Assembly: GCA_031273365.1 (NCBI GenBank) | Contig: JAISSA010000117.1 | Coordinates: 1 to 5,981 of the forward strand | Length of the DNA: 5,981 bases | DNA from: Synergistaceae bacterium | GTDB lineage: Bacteria > Synergistota > Synergistia > Synergistales > Aminobacteriaceae | Direction of reading: 5' to 3' | Shown here: in pieces, positions 1 to 5,436 of the stretch | How the letters are laid out: the number at the start of each line of letters is the position of its first letter | Numbering within the stretch: the stretch's first letter is position 1 | Program-made: the position numbers and the translations under genes | The notes under the pieces: model-generated | The model's input: only the letters and a program-made list of their open reading frames with translations | What the model was told of the DNA's origin: nothing | The model's database searches: none

Positions 1-172
1 GGATTTCTTTCTGACACAGTTTACAGGAAAAGACTCTGCCTGGCAACAGGGGGAACACCGCTGTCGACTTGAGCTTTTTTGTATACCTCTCTCCCGGCCA
101 ACCTTTGTAGAATGGGGACTCTGCGAAGAGAGAACTATGCACGCAAACCTGTTTCGTCCTTAAGTTGACAGC

Positions 173-186
173 AATGTTGTTGTTGA
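173..186. repeat. 14-bp direct repeat, copy 1
   Basis: AATGTTGTTGTTGA on the plus strand is identical to bases 361-374, 188 bp away in the same orientation. On the minus strand it encodes the N-N-N-I run at the far end of the Thr/Asn-rich segment. It lies exactly where that segment stops looking protein-like, so it may mark a rearrangement junction. The unit is partly low complexity (GTT repeats), so chance is possible. Confidence 0.45.
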
Positions 187-360
187 AGGTCACGGCGTTG
201 CTCCCCAGCGGGTCCCCGTTGACGTTCGTCGTCGTCCAGCTGGCTGACCAGCCGGTGTTCTGCTGTCCCTGGATTTGGATGGTCTCGGTCTGAGCGTCCG
301 GGGTCGTGACCGCCTGGGTGAGGTTGTAGACGAGCTTGTCGCCCACCTTTGAAGTGCAGG

Positions 361-374
361 AATGTTGTTGTTGA
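361..374. repeat. 14-bp direct repeat, copy 2
   Basis: This is the second copy of AATGTTGTTGTTGA, identical to 173-186. Here it encodes the N-N-N-I of the flagellin-like V-V-N-N-N-I-P-A-L start. The two copies flank the Thr/Asn-rich segment. Confidence 0.45.
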
Positions 375-396
375 CAACAAGTGCAATGGTCTTTTA

Positions 397-401
397 CCTC
401 C
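397..401 (-). promoter_or_regulatory. Shine-Dalgarno site of the flagellin remnant
   Basis: The minus strand reads GGAGG here, inside AGGGAGGT, nine bases before the ATT at 387-385. The spacing is ideal. It marks the ATT as the ancestral start position, which no ATG, GTG or TTG in that frame replaces. This is the main support for a real but damaged gene start. Confidence 0.6.
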
Positions 402-409
402 CTGTGAAT

Positions 410-435
410 GGGGTCGCGGTATCCATACCGTCCCC
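410..435 (-). other. Leader hairpin just upstream of the flagellin-remnant Shine-Dalgarno
   Basis: GGGG (410-413) can pair with CCCC (432-435), and CGGTAT (417-422) with ATACCG (425-430) across a two-base loop, leaving a small internal loop between the stems. In the minus-strand transcript this stem lies 8 bases before the GGAGG, so it would sit in the 5' untranslated leader. The pairing is visible; any role in mRNA stability or translation is inference. Confidence 0.4.
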
Positions 436-555
436 GTTTTACGTCCGACAGACTGTCCATAGTCCGTCAGAACCGTTCCTTAATTCCTCAGTGCCTTTTG
501 CCGCTAACCCTTTCCCTCTGCTTTGCAAAACCACCTCCTGCCTGTCGCCTCGACA

Positions 556-575
556 TGTAACCCGACGAGGTTACA
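556..575. promoter_or_regulatory. Operator-like inverted repeat TGTAACC-N6-GGTTACA
   Basis: TGTAACC (556-562) and GGTTACA (569-575) are perfect 7-bp inverted repeats around six bases, giving a 20-bp dyad typical of a dimeric repressor site. It lies about 170 bases upstream of the flagellin-remnant start and 8 bases from a second palindrome. I do not recognise the regulator. It could instead form a short RNA hairpin. Confidence 0.4.
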
Positions 576-582
576 TTACAGT

Positions 583-598
583 AGTTTTACGTAAAACT
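583..598. promoter_or_regulatory. Perfect 16-bp palindrome AGTTTTACGTAAAACT
   Basis: The 16 bases equal their own reverse complement, with no loop. That suits a protein-binding site on DNA better than an RNA hairpin. A partial relative of its centre (TTACGCAAAAG) follows at 603-613. The site is next to the dyad at 556-575, so the pair may form a compound regulatory region. The binding factor is unknown. Confidence 0.4.
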
Positions 599-650
599 GG
601 TCTTACGCAAAAGCTGCAGACTGTTTTCGCACTGCAGTAATGCTGACATC

Positions 651-679
651 ATTCAAGCACAAAGATTCCTGCCTGTCAA
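651..679 (-). promoter_or_regulatory. Possible sigma-70-type promoter toward the flagellin remnant
   Basis: On the minus strand TTGACA (679-674) is followed after 17 bases by TTGAAT (656-651). This is a perfect -35 element at ideal spacing with a four-of-six -10 element. The -35 sits inside the small inverted repeat TGCCTGT-CA-ACAGGCA (670-685). A transcript would start near 644 and run through both palindromes and a long leader to the flagellin remnant. I saw no clear flagellar sigma-28 promoter, which would be expected for a flagellin. Confidence 0.25.
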
Positions 680-744
680 CAGGCAAAATTAAAATAGAAA
701 AATATGACGATTAAGTGGTCTCAGGCCGGGAAGGTGCTTCGCTG

Positions 745-781
745 GGACGCTTCAGCGGAATGAAAAGCCGTCCGTTTTTTT
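745..781 (+). terminator. Orphan plus-strand terminator-like hairpin
   Basis: GGAC-GCTT (745-752) pairs with AAGC (765-768) and GTCC (770-773), with C769 bulged and a 12-base loop. G774 and seven T (775-781) follow, which is a rho-independent layout on the plus strand. No plus-strand gene lies upstream, so it would end either a small untranslated RNA or nothing. On the minus strand no T-run follows the stem, so it is not an obvious terminator for lpxB. Confidence 0.35.
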
Positions 782-837
782 CAGTGGTGAACGGGTTTGG
801 ATCACAGTGGAAGTGTATAGTTGCAGAAAAGTTTCAA

Positions 838-861
838 TTTTTCTCTTTTTCTCTTTTTCTC
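838..861. repeat. Tandem repeat (TTTTTCTC) x 3
   Basis: There are three perfect head-to-tail copies of TTTTTCTC at 838-845, 846-853 and 854-861. They lie 54 bases beyond the lpxB stop in non-coding sequence. Such short tandem tracts can change copy number by slippage, but none of the copies is in a coding region here. Confidence 0.7.
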
Positions 862-915
862 GACTCCAGCCGGTGAACGCAGGCCGTTAAAGCCCCGGGG
901 CCCGTCGTGCCCTGC

Positions 916-2052
916 TCACCTTTGGGCCAGCGCCCCCAGGATGGAATCTGCCCAGAAAACGGACGCACGCACGTTTCCCATGGCGCGGCGCGCTTCCTCC
1001 AAACGTCGGTCGACCTCCGCCTTTCCCGCCGGATCGTCCAGATAGCCGTGCAGCTCGCGCACAATCCGGTCGGGCGTCGCTTTGTCCTTCAGAAGTTCGG
1101 GGTAGACGGGCTTCCCGGTCAGATAATTGGGGATCGATATCCAGGGAATGCGAACGAGCGCGCGGGCGATAAGCCACGACAGCCCGCTGCCGTTGTAGAT
1201 CACGACCATGAAGCGGCGCAGCAACATCGCCTCCACGGCGACCGTTCCGCTGACGCCCGCGACGGCAAGGGCGACCTGCATCAACGCCCGCCCCTCCCCG
1301 CTCCAGTTTTCGAAGCCTGCGGTACGCTCCCGCAGCTCCCCCTGCAGCGCGGCGGAAAGGCCCGGCGCGATCGAAAACACGGGCAGGTACCCATCCTTCC
1401 TCAGCAACGCGGCCGTCTCGATCAGCTGCGTCAGGTGGTATCGTATGTCGTAACTCCGGCTTCCGGGCATCAGTGCGATGACGCGCTCCCCCGGGTAACG
1501 GCCGGTCAGCTCCGCCGGGGCCTTAAAATCCTTCAGGGTCTCGACCAGTGGATGGCTCACCCACCTCGAGCGCACCCCCCGCTCGAGCAGGAATTCATGC
1601 TCGAAGGAAAACAGCGGCAGAGAGAGGTCGAAACAGTCGCGCAGGAGCTTCGTCCTCCCGCTGCGCCAGGCCCATACCGTGGGAGTGACCAGAAAAACGA
1701 CGAAGCCGTCGTATCCGGAGCGCCGGAGTTTTTTCACGAGAGAAAAATGGAAGTCCGGGCAGTCGACGACAACCACAGCGGAGGGCCTGCGCCTCAGAAT
1801 CGCGCGCGCCATCCGGTTGCGAAGCTTCAGGAGACGCGGAACGGCGGGGATCACCTCCGTGATGCCCATGAGCTTCAGTTCCTCGTAGCTCCACACGGCG
1901 TCGCCGCCCGCGGCAATCGAGCGCGGCCCCATCATGCCCCAGATGTTGCCCGCCAGGGCCGGGACGCGGTTCAAAAGCTCCCCCGTCAGGTCCGCGGCGT
2001 AAAGGTCGCCGCTGACCTCGCCGCAGCTTATGAAGATCGAGTCGATGTTCAT
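916..2052 (-). CDS. lpxB: Lipid-A-disaccharide synthase LpxB
   Basis: This peripheral inner-membrane glycosyltransferase (family GT19) joins lipid X to UDP-2,3-diacylglucosamine, giving the tetraacyl disaccharide 1-phosphate and UDP. The 378 residues match the usual length. Visible motifs in order are C-G-E-V-S-G-D-L-Y-A-A (10-20), G-I-T-E-V-I-P (63-69), V-V-D-C-P-D-F (95-101, the region of the essential Asp), T-P-T-V-W-A-W (123-129), M-P-G-S-R (195-199), S-G-T-V-A-V-E-A (268-275) and I-P-N-Y-L-T-G-K-P-V-Y-P-E-L (307-320). The ATG lies one base after the lpxI stop, and AGGCGG (2067-2062), nine bases upstream inside lpxI, serves as its Shine-Dalgarno, so translation is probably coupled. It is the last gene of the visible operon. 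Small oddities are V-S-H-P in place of the common V-G-H-P (165-168) and Y-D-I after the P-G-S-R-S motif where E-I is usual. Confidence 0.96.
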   Translation of the reverse strand: MNIDSIFISCGEVSGDLYAADLTGELLNRVPALAGNIWGMMGPRSIAAGGDAVWSYEELKLMGITEVIPAVPRLLKLRNRMARAILRRRPSAVVVVDCPDFHFSLVKKLRRSGYDGFVVFLVTPTVWAWRSGRTKLLRDCFDLSLPLFSFEHEFLLERGVRSRWVSHPLVETLKDFKAPAELTGRYPGERVIALMPGSRSYDIRYHLTQLIETAALLRKDGYLPVFSIAPGLSAALQGELRERTAGFENWSGEGRALMQVALAVAGVSGTVAVEAMLLRRFMVVIYNGSGLSWLIARALVRIPWISIPNYLTGKPVYPELLKDKATPDRIVRELHGYLDDPAGKAEVDRRLEEARRAMGNVRASVFWADSILGALAQR

Positions 2053-2053
2053 C

Positions 2054-2869
2054 TCAGATCACCGCCTGACAGGGCAGGCCCCAGATGGAGATGTCGTGGC
2101 GACGGGCCGAGGCCAGAACGGCGTCGACCTCGAGAATCAGCGTTCGGCGCGCCTCCACCGCAAGGCAGGTCAGCCCGGCGCAGGCCATGTTTTCCAGCGT
2201 CTCCGGTCCCACCGTGGGCAGATCGTATCGGGAATCCTGATCCACGCGCATCATTTTGACAAGGACGCCTCCGTGAACCAGCGAGCCCGCCCTCTCGATC
2301 ATGGCGTCCGTGCCCTCCAGCGCCTCCACGGCGACGACGGCCCGCTCCGCCACCACCAGCGCCTGCCCGAACGAACAGGGCAGGGTGACGCTGAGGACGG
2401 AGGCCCCATACTCCAGATCCCGCGTCTCCTCCCTGGTCGGAGGGCGATGGCCGAGCTGTCCCTCCGGCGCGAGCAGCTCCGGAAGAATGTCCCGGTAGGG
2501 CAGCACGGAAATACCCTCGTTCTCGAAGGCCGCGACGACGGCGGCGAGCAGGGAGTGATCGTCCCGCGCGCTTTTCGCCATGAGCTTCAAAAAGAGGGGG
2601 TCGAGCAAAGCCGGGACGTAGATCAGCTTTTTGGGGATATGCCCGGCCATGATGACGCTTTCGACGCCGCGCCGGCGAATTTCCCGCAGCAGACGGCTCA
2701 GGCTGGGGTAACGAAAGCGCACCAGCGGATCGGCAATGCCGCGAAACGTTTCCTCGTCGCCCCGCATGGTAAAAACGACAGGAGCGTTGCCCTGCCCGGT
2801 CAGGCGCTTCGCAATTTCGACGGGCAGGCCGCCGTCGCCCGCGATGACGGCCATTTTCGACCCGCTCAC
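2054..2869 (-). CDS. lpxI: UDP-2,3-diacylglucosamine pyrophosphatase LpxI
   Basis: LpxI (DUF1009 family) hydrolyses UDP-2,3-diacylglucosamine to lipid X and UMP, the step done by LpxH in E. coli and LpxG in Chlamydia. With the chosen start it has 271 residues. An N-terminal glycine loop (A-V-I-A-G-D-G-G-L-P, 7-16) opens the first domain. The second domain shows D-D-H-S-L-L (103-108), F-G-Q-A-L-V-V (167-173), V-E-A-L-E-G-T-D (181-188) and V-L-V-K...Q-D-S-R-Y-D-L-P-T-V-G (202-221), the family signature. I chose GTG at 2869, two bases after the permease stop, because it leaves a few residues before the first strand. The ATG at 2854 (five codons in) is the alternative. Shine-Dalgarno support is weak for both: GGGGCGGG ends 10 bases before the GTG. 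The open frame runs further up to 3364, but that part is antisense-like nonsense inside the permease gene. It feeds lpxB, one base downstream. Confidence 0.93.
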   Translation of the reverse strand: MSGSKMAVIAGDGGLPVEIAKRLTGQGNAPVVFTMRGDEETFRGIADPLVRFRYPSLSRLLREIRRRGVESVIMAGHIPKKLIYVPALLDPLFLKLMAKSARDDHSLLAAVVAAFENEGISVLPYRDILPELLAPEGQLGHRPPTREETRDLEYGASVLSVTLPCSFGQALVVAERAVVAVEALEGTDAMIERAGSLVHGGVLVKMMRVDQDSRYDLPTVGPETLENMACAGLTCLAVEARRTLILEVDAVLASARRHDISIWGLPCQAVI

Positions 2870-2871
2870 CG

Positions 2872-3981
2872 TCAGTCGACCCGCCCCGCGAAGAAGAGCC
2901 CCAGCGCGAGGAAAACGACGTTCGGCGACCAGGCGGCCAGAAGAGGCGTCATGTTTCCCGTCTCGCCGAGAGCCCTGCAGAGCGACATGACGACGTAGTA
3001 GGCGAACACGAAGACGACGCTGATGCCGAACCCCATCCCGGACCCCGAGCGTCCCTGACGCGTGGCGCCGAAGCTCGCCCCCAGAACGGCCATGACGATG
3101 CACGCCCAGGGAACGGCCAGCTTCAGGTGAAAGAGCACCCACAGCGGGGACAGGTTGCTTCCCGCCGCGCGCGCCTGCACGATGTAATCCCACAGCTCGT
3201 GGGCGCTCATGTCGGAGGGTCGGCGCGTCCTGCGCTGCAACTGCGCCGGCGAGAGGTTGAGCGCCAGTTTCTGTCGATCGAAACGAAACAGGAGACGCAC
3301 GACGCCCCTTTCGGAGACCTCGAAGACCTGACCGCCCTCGATCCACCATTCTCCGTCCCGCCACGTCCCGTTCCGGGCAAGAGACGTGCGCGTCAGTCGC
3401 CCGTGCTCGAACTCGTGCACCATGACGCCGCTCATCACCCCCGCTCCGGTGTCCAGGTGGTCGATATAGAGAACGCGCCGCAGCTCTCCCCCGTTGTCGT
3501 CGCGAAGAAAAACCTTTTCCTGCAGAGCGGACGCCTGATTTTTCAGAATTTCGTACCGCAGAAGCTTCTCGGCGGCCTCCGCGGTGAACGGGACGACGGT
3601 CTCGTTGAAGAGGAGCGCACCCGCGGACACGAGGACGGAGGCGACGATGACGGGCCTGAGGATCCTGTAAAAGGATATCCCCAGAGATTTCAGCGCGATC
3701 AGCTCGCTGTTGCCCGAGAGCCGGGTCATGCCCAGAAGCGACGCCAGAAGAGAGGACATCGGCAAAGTCAGGGCAACGACCTCCGGCAGCCGGTATATGA
3801 ACAGCCGCACGACCGCGCCGAGGGAAGCGCCCCTTTCGATGATCAGCCTCGCCGCCTGAAACAGAAGGTCTCCGGCCACGAAGATCATCGTAAAAATAAG
3901 TATTCCGAAAACGAAGGGCCCCGCCATCTCGCCAAGGATAAGGCGATCCAGTATGCGCAGGCCCGGTATGGGTTTTCTCAT
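2872..3981 (-). CDS. lptG: LPS export permease, LptF/LptG family
   Basis: The product belongs to the YjgP/YjgQ (LptF/LptG) family. These proteins form the membrane part of the LptB2FG ABC transporter that pulls LPS out of the inner membrane and hands it to LptC/LptA. The 369 residues show the family plan: three membrane segments (about 19-41, 66-87, 106-126), a periplasmic beta-rich domain (about 130-275), then three more (about 283-304, 314-337, 344-366). S-E-L-I-A-L-K-S-L-G-I-S (92-103) fits the cytoplasmic coupling region that contacts LptB. The end (G-M-G-F-G-I...F-A-Y-Y-V; L-A-A-W-S-P-N) looks more like LptG than LptF, but assignment between the two is unsure outside proteobacteria. ATG 3981 is the only usable start, since the next in-frame stop upstream is the lpxA stop itself. 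Its Shine-Dalgarno is weak (CGGGGC). No partner permease, LptB or LptC is in the window, so they must be encoded elsewhere. Confidence 0.92.
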   Translation of the reverse strand: MRKPIPGLRILDRLILGEMAGPFVFGILIFTMIFVAGDLLFQAARLIIERGASLGAVVRLFIYRLPEVVALTLPMSSLLASLLGMTRLSGNSELIALKSLGISFYRILRPVIVASVLVSAGALLFNETVVPFTAEAAEKLLRYEILKNQASALQEKVFLRDDNGGELRRVLYIDHLDTGAGVMSGVMVHEFEHGRLTRTSLARNGTWRDGEWWIEGGQVFEVSERGVVRLLFRFDRQKLALNLSPAQLQRRTRRPSDMSAHELWDYIVQARAAGSNLSPLWVLFHLKLAVPWACIVMAVLGASFGATRQGRSGSGMGFGISVVFVFAYYVVMSLCRALGETGNMTPLLAAWSPNVVFLALGLFFAGRVD

Positions 3982-4017
3982 CGATGGCCCCGTTTCGACA
4001 TGAGCTTCAGTTGAGTT

Positions 4018-4839
4018 TCAGTCCGTCTCGTTCCGGCTTTTGCCGCTCCTTCCCCAGAACGTGACGCCCCGTTTCGATCCCTCGTAAAACTCGAGAATTC
4101 GCTGAATTTCAGGTATCCAGGAGTCCTTTTTTTCCTGCGCCGCCCTGAGAGATCGGGAAAAAAGGGTTTTCCTGCTGTAAAGCTCCTTATAAAACGCGGA
4201 AATCCGGGACCGGGTCTCCGCGGAGAAGCCCGCCCGCCTCAGGCCCACGGAGTTCAGGCCCGTCAGGCGCAGAGGTTCTCCGGACGCCAGAGTGTAAGGG
4301 GGCACGTCTTTGGAGACGCGGTACATCCCGCCGATCATGCAGTAGCTTCCGATGCGGACGAACTGGTGCACGCCCGCCATTCCGCCGAACACGGTATAAT
4401 CGCCCACGCTCACGAAACCGGAAAGGCCCACCTTATTGGCGATGGTGACGTGGTTGCCCAGATGCCCGTTGTGGGCGATGTGGACGCCGTCCATGATGAA
4501 GCAGTCGTCGCCGACGACCGTCTCGCACCCCTCGCCCGTGGCCCGGTTGATGGTCACGTTCTCGCGGATGACGTTGCCGTTCCCGATGCGGACGCGGGAA
4601 TTCTCTCCCTTATACCCGTGGTCCTGCGGCTCGCCGCCCAGGGAGGTGTACTCGCCGATCCGGCAGTTCTCGCCGATCGACACGACCCCGTACACGCTGA
4701 CGTATGCCTTCAGGGTCGTTCCGGAACCGATGGAAGCACCCGCTTCGACGAGGCAGAAAGGACCGATGTCGACGCCCTCTCCCAGGTCGGCCTTCGGGGA
4801 AACGACGGCGGTCGGATGGACGCGAACGGTGGAGCTCAT
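4018..4839 (-). CDS. lpxA: UDP-N-acetylglucosamine acyltransferase LpxA
   Basis: This cytoplasmic trimer transfers an (R)-3-hydroxyacyl chain from ACP to the 3-OH of UDP-GlcNAc, the first step of lipid A synthesis. The protein has 273 residues (E. coli 262). Residues 1 to about 190 are hexapeptide repeats of a left-handed beta helix; about 197-258 form the C-terminal helical part. V-H-I-A-H (119-123) carries the two conserved His, the second (H123) matching the catalytic E. coli His125. G-G-M-A-G-V-H-Q-F (152-160) and D-V-P-P-Y (178-182) are also typical. I-G-G at 169-171 keeps Gly where E. coli has the Gly173 ruler residue, consistent with a long acyl chain, though that is inference. The ATG overlaps the fabZ stop (ATGA, 4839-4836), and AGGAGG (4855-4850) lies 10 bases upstream, so translation is likely coupled to fabZ. 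Confidence 0.97.
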   Translation of the reverse strand: MSSTVRVHPTAVVSPKADLGEGVDIGPFCLVEAGASIGSGTTLKAYVSVYGVVSIGENCRIGEYTSLGGEPQDHGYKGENSRVRIGNGNVIRENVTINRATGEGCETVVGDDCFIMDGVHIAHNGHLGNHVTIANKVGLSGFVSVGDYTVFGGMAGVHQFVRIGSYCMIGGMYRVSKDVPPYTLASGEPLRLTGLNSVGLRRAGFSAETRSRISAFYKELYSRKTLFSRSLRAAQEKKDSWIPEIQRILEFYEGSKRGVTFWGRSGKSRNETD

Positions 4840-5309
4840 TCGGGGTTTTCCTCCTCTCCGGGATCTTTTTTGAGCGTCGAGGCGACCATGAAGCTGAACT
4901 CCCCGTCCGCCACGACGACGTCGTCGACGTAACCCGTGACTTTGGCCCTGCCGACGAGGCCGCGGACCTTCGTCAGCTCGGCCCGGGTGACGAGACGGTC
5001 TCCGGGACGCACGGGCTTGCGGAAACGCGCCTTTTCGACGCCCGTCAGAAAGGCGATCATTCCCTTCTGCGTATCGCCCAGGCGCACCGCGACCAGGATC
5101 GACGCGACCTGCCCCATGGCCTCCAGAATCAGAACGCCGGGCATCAGGGGTTCTCCCGGGAAATGCCCCTGAAAAAACGGCTCGTTGATCGTGACGTTCT
5201 TGTAACCCACGACGTGATTTTCGCTGTACTCAACGATCCGATCCACCATCAGGAAGGGGTAGCGGTGAGGCAGCATCTTCATGATTTCCATGATATCCAT
5301 GACATCCAT
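4836..5309 (-). CDS. fabZ: (3R)-hydroxyacyl-ACP dehydratase FabZ
   Basis: FabZ dehydrates (3R)-hydroxyacyl-ACP to trans-2-enoyl-ACP in type II fatty acid synthesis, in the cytoplasm. It therefore competes with LpxA for the same 3-hydroxyacyl-ACP, which explains its place between lpxC and lpxA. The 157 residues form one hot-dog domain. L-P-H-R-Y-P-F-L-M-V-D-R (13-24) is the family start, Q-G-H-F-P-G (47-52) holds the catalytic His49, and L-E-A-M-G-Q (62-67) holds the catalytic Glu63. The charged tail after about 147 (K-K-D-P-G-E-E-E) is not conserved. Five Met codons fall within the first twelve positions; the GGAGG eight bases before 5309 selects the first. It overlaps lpxA by four bases and lies 127 bases from the lpxC stop across a hairpin element. 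Confidence 0.96.
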   Translation of the reverse strand: MDVMDIMEIMKMLPHRYPFLMVDRIVEYSENHVVGYKNVTINEPFFQGHFPGEPLMPGVLILEAMGQVASILVAVRLGDTQKGMIAFLTGVEKARFRKPVRPGDRLVTRAELTKVRGLVGRAKVTGYVDDVVVADGEFSFMVASTLKKDPGEEENPE

Positions 5310-5317
5310 AACAAAAA

Positions 5318-5322
5318 CCTCC
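5318..5322 (-). promoter_or_regulatory. Shine-Dalgarno site that fixes the fabZ start
   Basis: The minus strand reads GGAGG here, eight bases before the ATG at 5309-5307. The fabZ start region repeats ATG at codons 1, 4, 7, 10 and 12, and only the first is well spaced from this site. Confidence 0.8.
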
Positions 5323-5345
5323 GAGATATATTTACTTTACACGTT

Positions 5346-5416
5346 AAAAAAGAAAAAACTGATGGGGTCAGGGGCCTAAGGCCCCTGCGGGGTATGGGGC
5401 GGAGCCCCATGTTTTT
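5346..5416 (-). terminator. Double hairpin with T-runs between lpxC and fabZ (terminator or dispersed repeat)
   Basis: Two GC-rich hairpins lie in the gap. ATGGGGC-GGA-GCCCCAT (5394-5410) has a 7-bp stem, and CAGGGGCC-TAA-GGCCCCTG (5369-5387) has an 8-bp stem. On the minus strand, after the second hairpin and a ten-base gap, two runs of six T follow (5358-5353 and 5351-5346). A third CCCCAT (minus strand, 5367-5362) could replace the near copy as partner of ATGGGG (5410-5405), placing a longer stem three bases before the first T-run. On the plus strand the first hairpin is followed by GTTTTT (5411-5416), so the element could act both ways. It may reduce read-through from lpxC into fabZ, or simply be a copy of a genome-wide GC-rich palindromic repeat. 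I see no convincing promoter in the AT-rich part before fabZ. Confidence 0.5.
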
Positions 5417-5436
5417 GCTTAAGTTCCTGACATCGC

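Larger units (their letters stand above)
2..387 (-). pseudogene. Probable broken flagellin gene (N-terminus plus out-of-frame remainder)
   Basis: Read from 387 downward, the first twelve codons (387-352) give I-A-L-V-V-N-N-N-I-P-A-L. This matches the conserved flagellin start (M-A-L-V-V-N-N-N type) except that ATT stands in the start position. GGAGG at 401-397 is correctly spaced before it. After the leucine this frame turns into Arg/Pro/Ser-rich nonsense. A different frame, from GTG at 346, then reads protein-like: V-G-D-K-L-V-Y-N-L-T-Q..., through N-T-G-W-S-A-S-W-T-T-T and ending near F-N-N-N-I (187-173). It is rich in Thr, Asn and Gln, has no Cys and carries little charge, as in surface-exposed variable domains of flagellins. 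That frame stays open to base 2, but beyond about 172 it becomes Cys- and Lys-containing and unlike the rest. The flagellin core helices and C-terminus are absent. I infer an internal deletion plus loss of the start codon. Calling the second segment flagellin is a guess; the N-terminal match is stronger. Confidence 0.5.
388..915. other. Gene-free stretch between the flagellin remnant and lpxB
   Basis: I find no credible protein here in any frame. The stretch is clearly more AT-rich than the lipid A genes, especially at 685-715 and 820-865. It holds the leader hairpin at 410-435, two perfect palindromes (556-575 and 583-598), a possible minus-strand promoter (651-679), a plus-strand terminator-like hairpin (745-781) and a tandem repeat (838-861), listed separately. 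I saw no clear rho-independent terminator on the minus strand just below the lpxB stop: the GCCCCGGGGC at 892-901 has no loop and only three T after it. Confidence 0.6.

Noticed and set aside
135..386. Minus-strand 83-codon frame from TTG at 386
   Set aside because: It is one base out of frame with the flagellin-like start and gives Arg/Gln/His-rich sequence. The protein-like signal is in the other two minus frames.
613..637. Two CTGCAG palindromes
   Set aside because: They are six-base palindromes with no extended symmetry, expected by chance.
362..640. Plus-strand open frame of 92 codons opposite the flagellin start
   Set aside because: It is antisense to the flagellin-like start and leader, has no Shine-Dalgarno, and runs through both palindromes. 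No protein family is recognisable.
816..821. TATAGT as a plus-strand -10 element
   Set aside because: No -35-like sequence lies at a suitable distance and no gene follows on that strand.
907..2259. Long plus-strand open frame of 450 codons across lpxB
   Set aside because: It is antisense to lpxB and part of lpxI, rich in Arg, Pro and His, with no recognisable motif. It is a typical shadow frame in GC-rich DNA.
2870..3364. N-terminal extension of lpxI to 3364 (436 residues)
   Set aside because: The extra residues lie inside the permease gene in another frame and read as Arg/Gly-rich nonsense. LpxI homology begins at the A-V-I-A-G-D-G-G segment near 2851.
2030..4014. Plus-strand open frames across lpxI and the permease gene (2030-2998, 3127-4014)
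   Set aside because: Both are antisense to genes with clear family motifs and have the biased composition of shadow frames.
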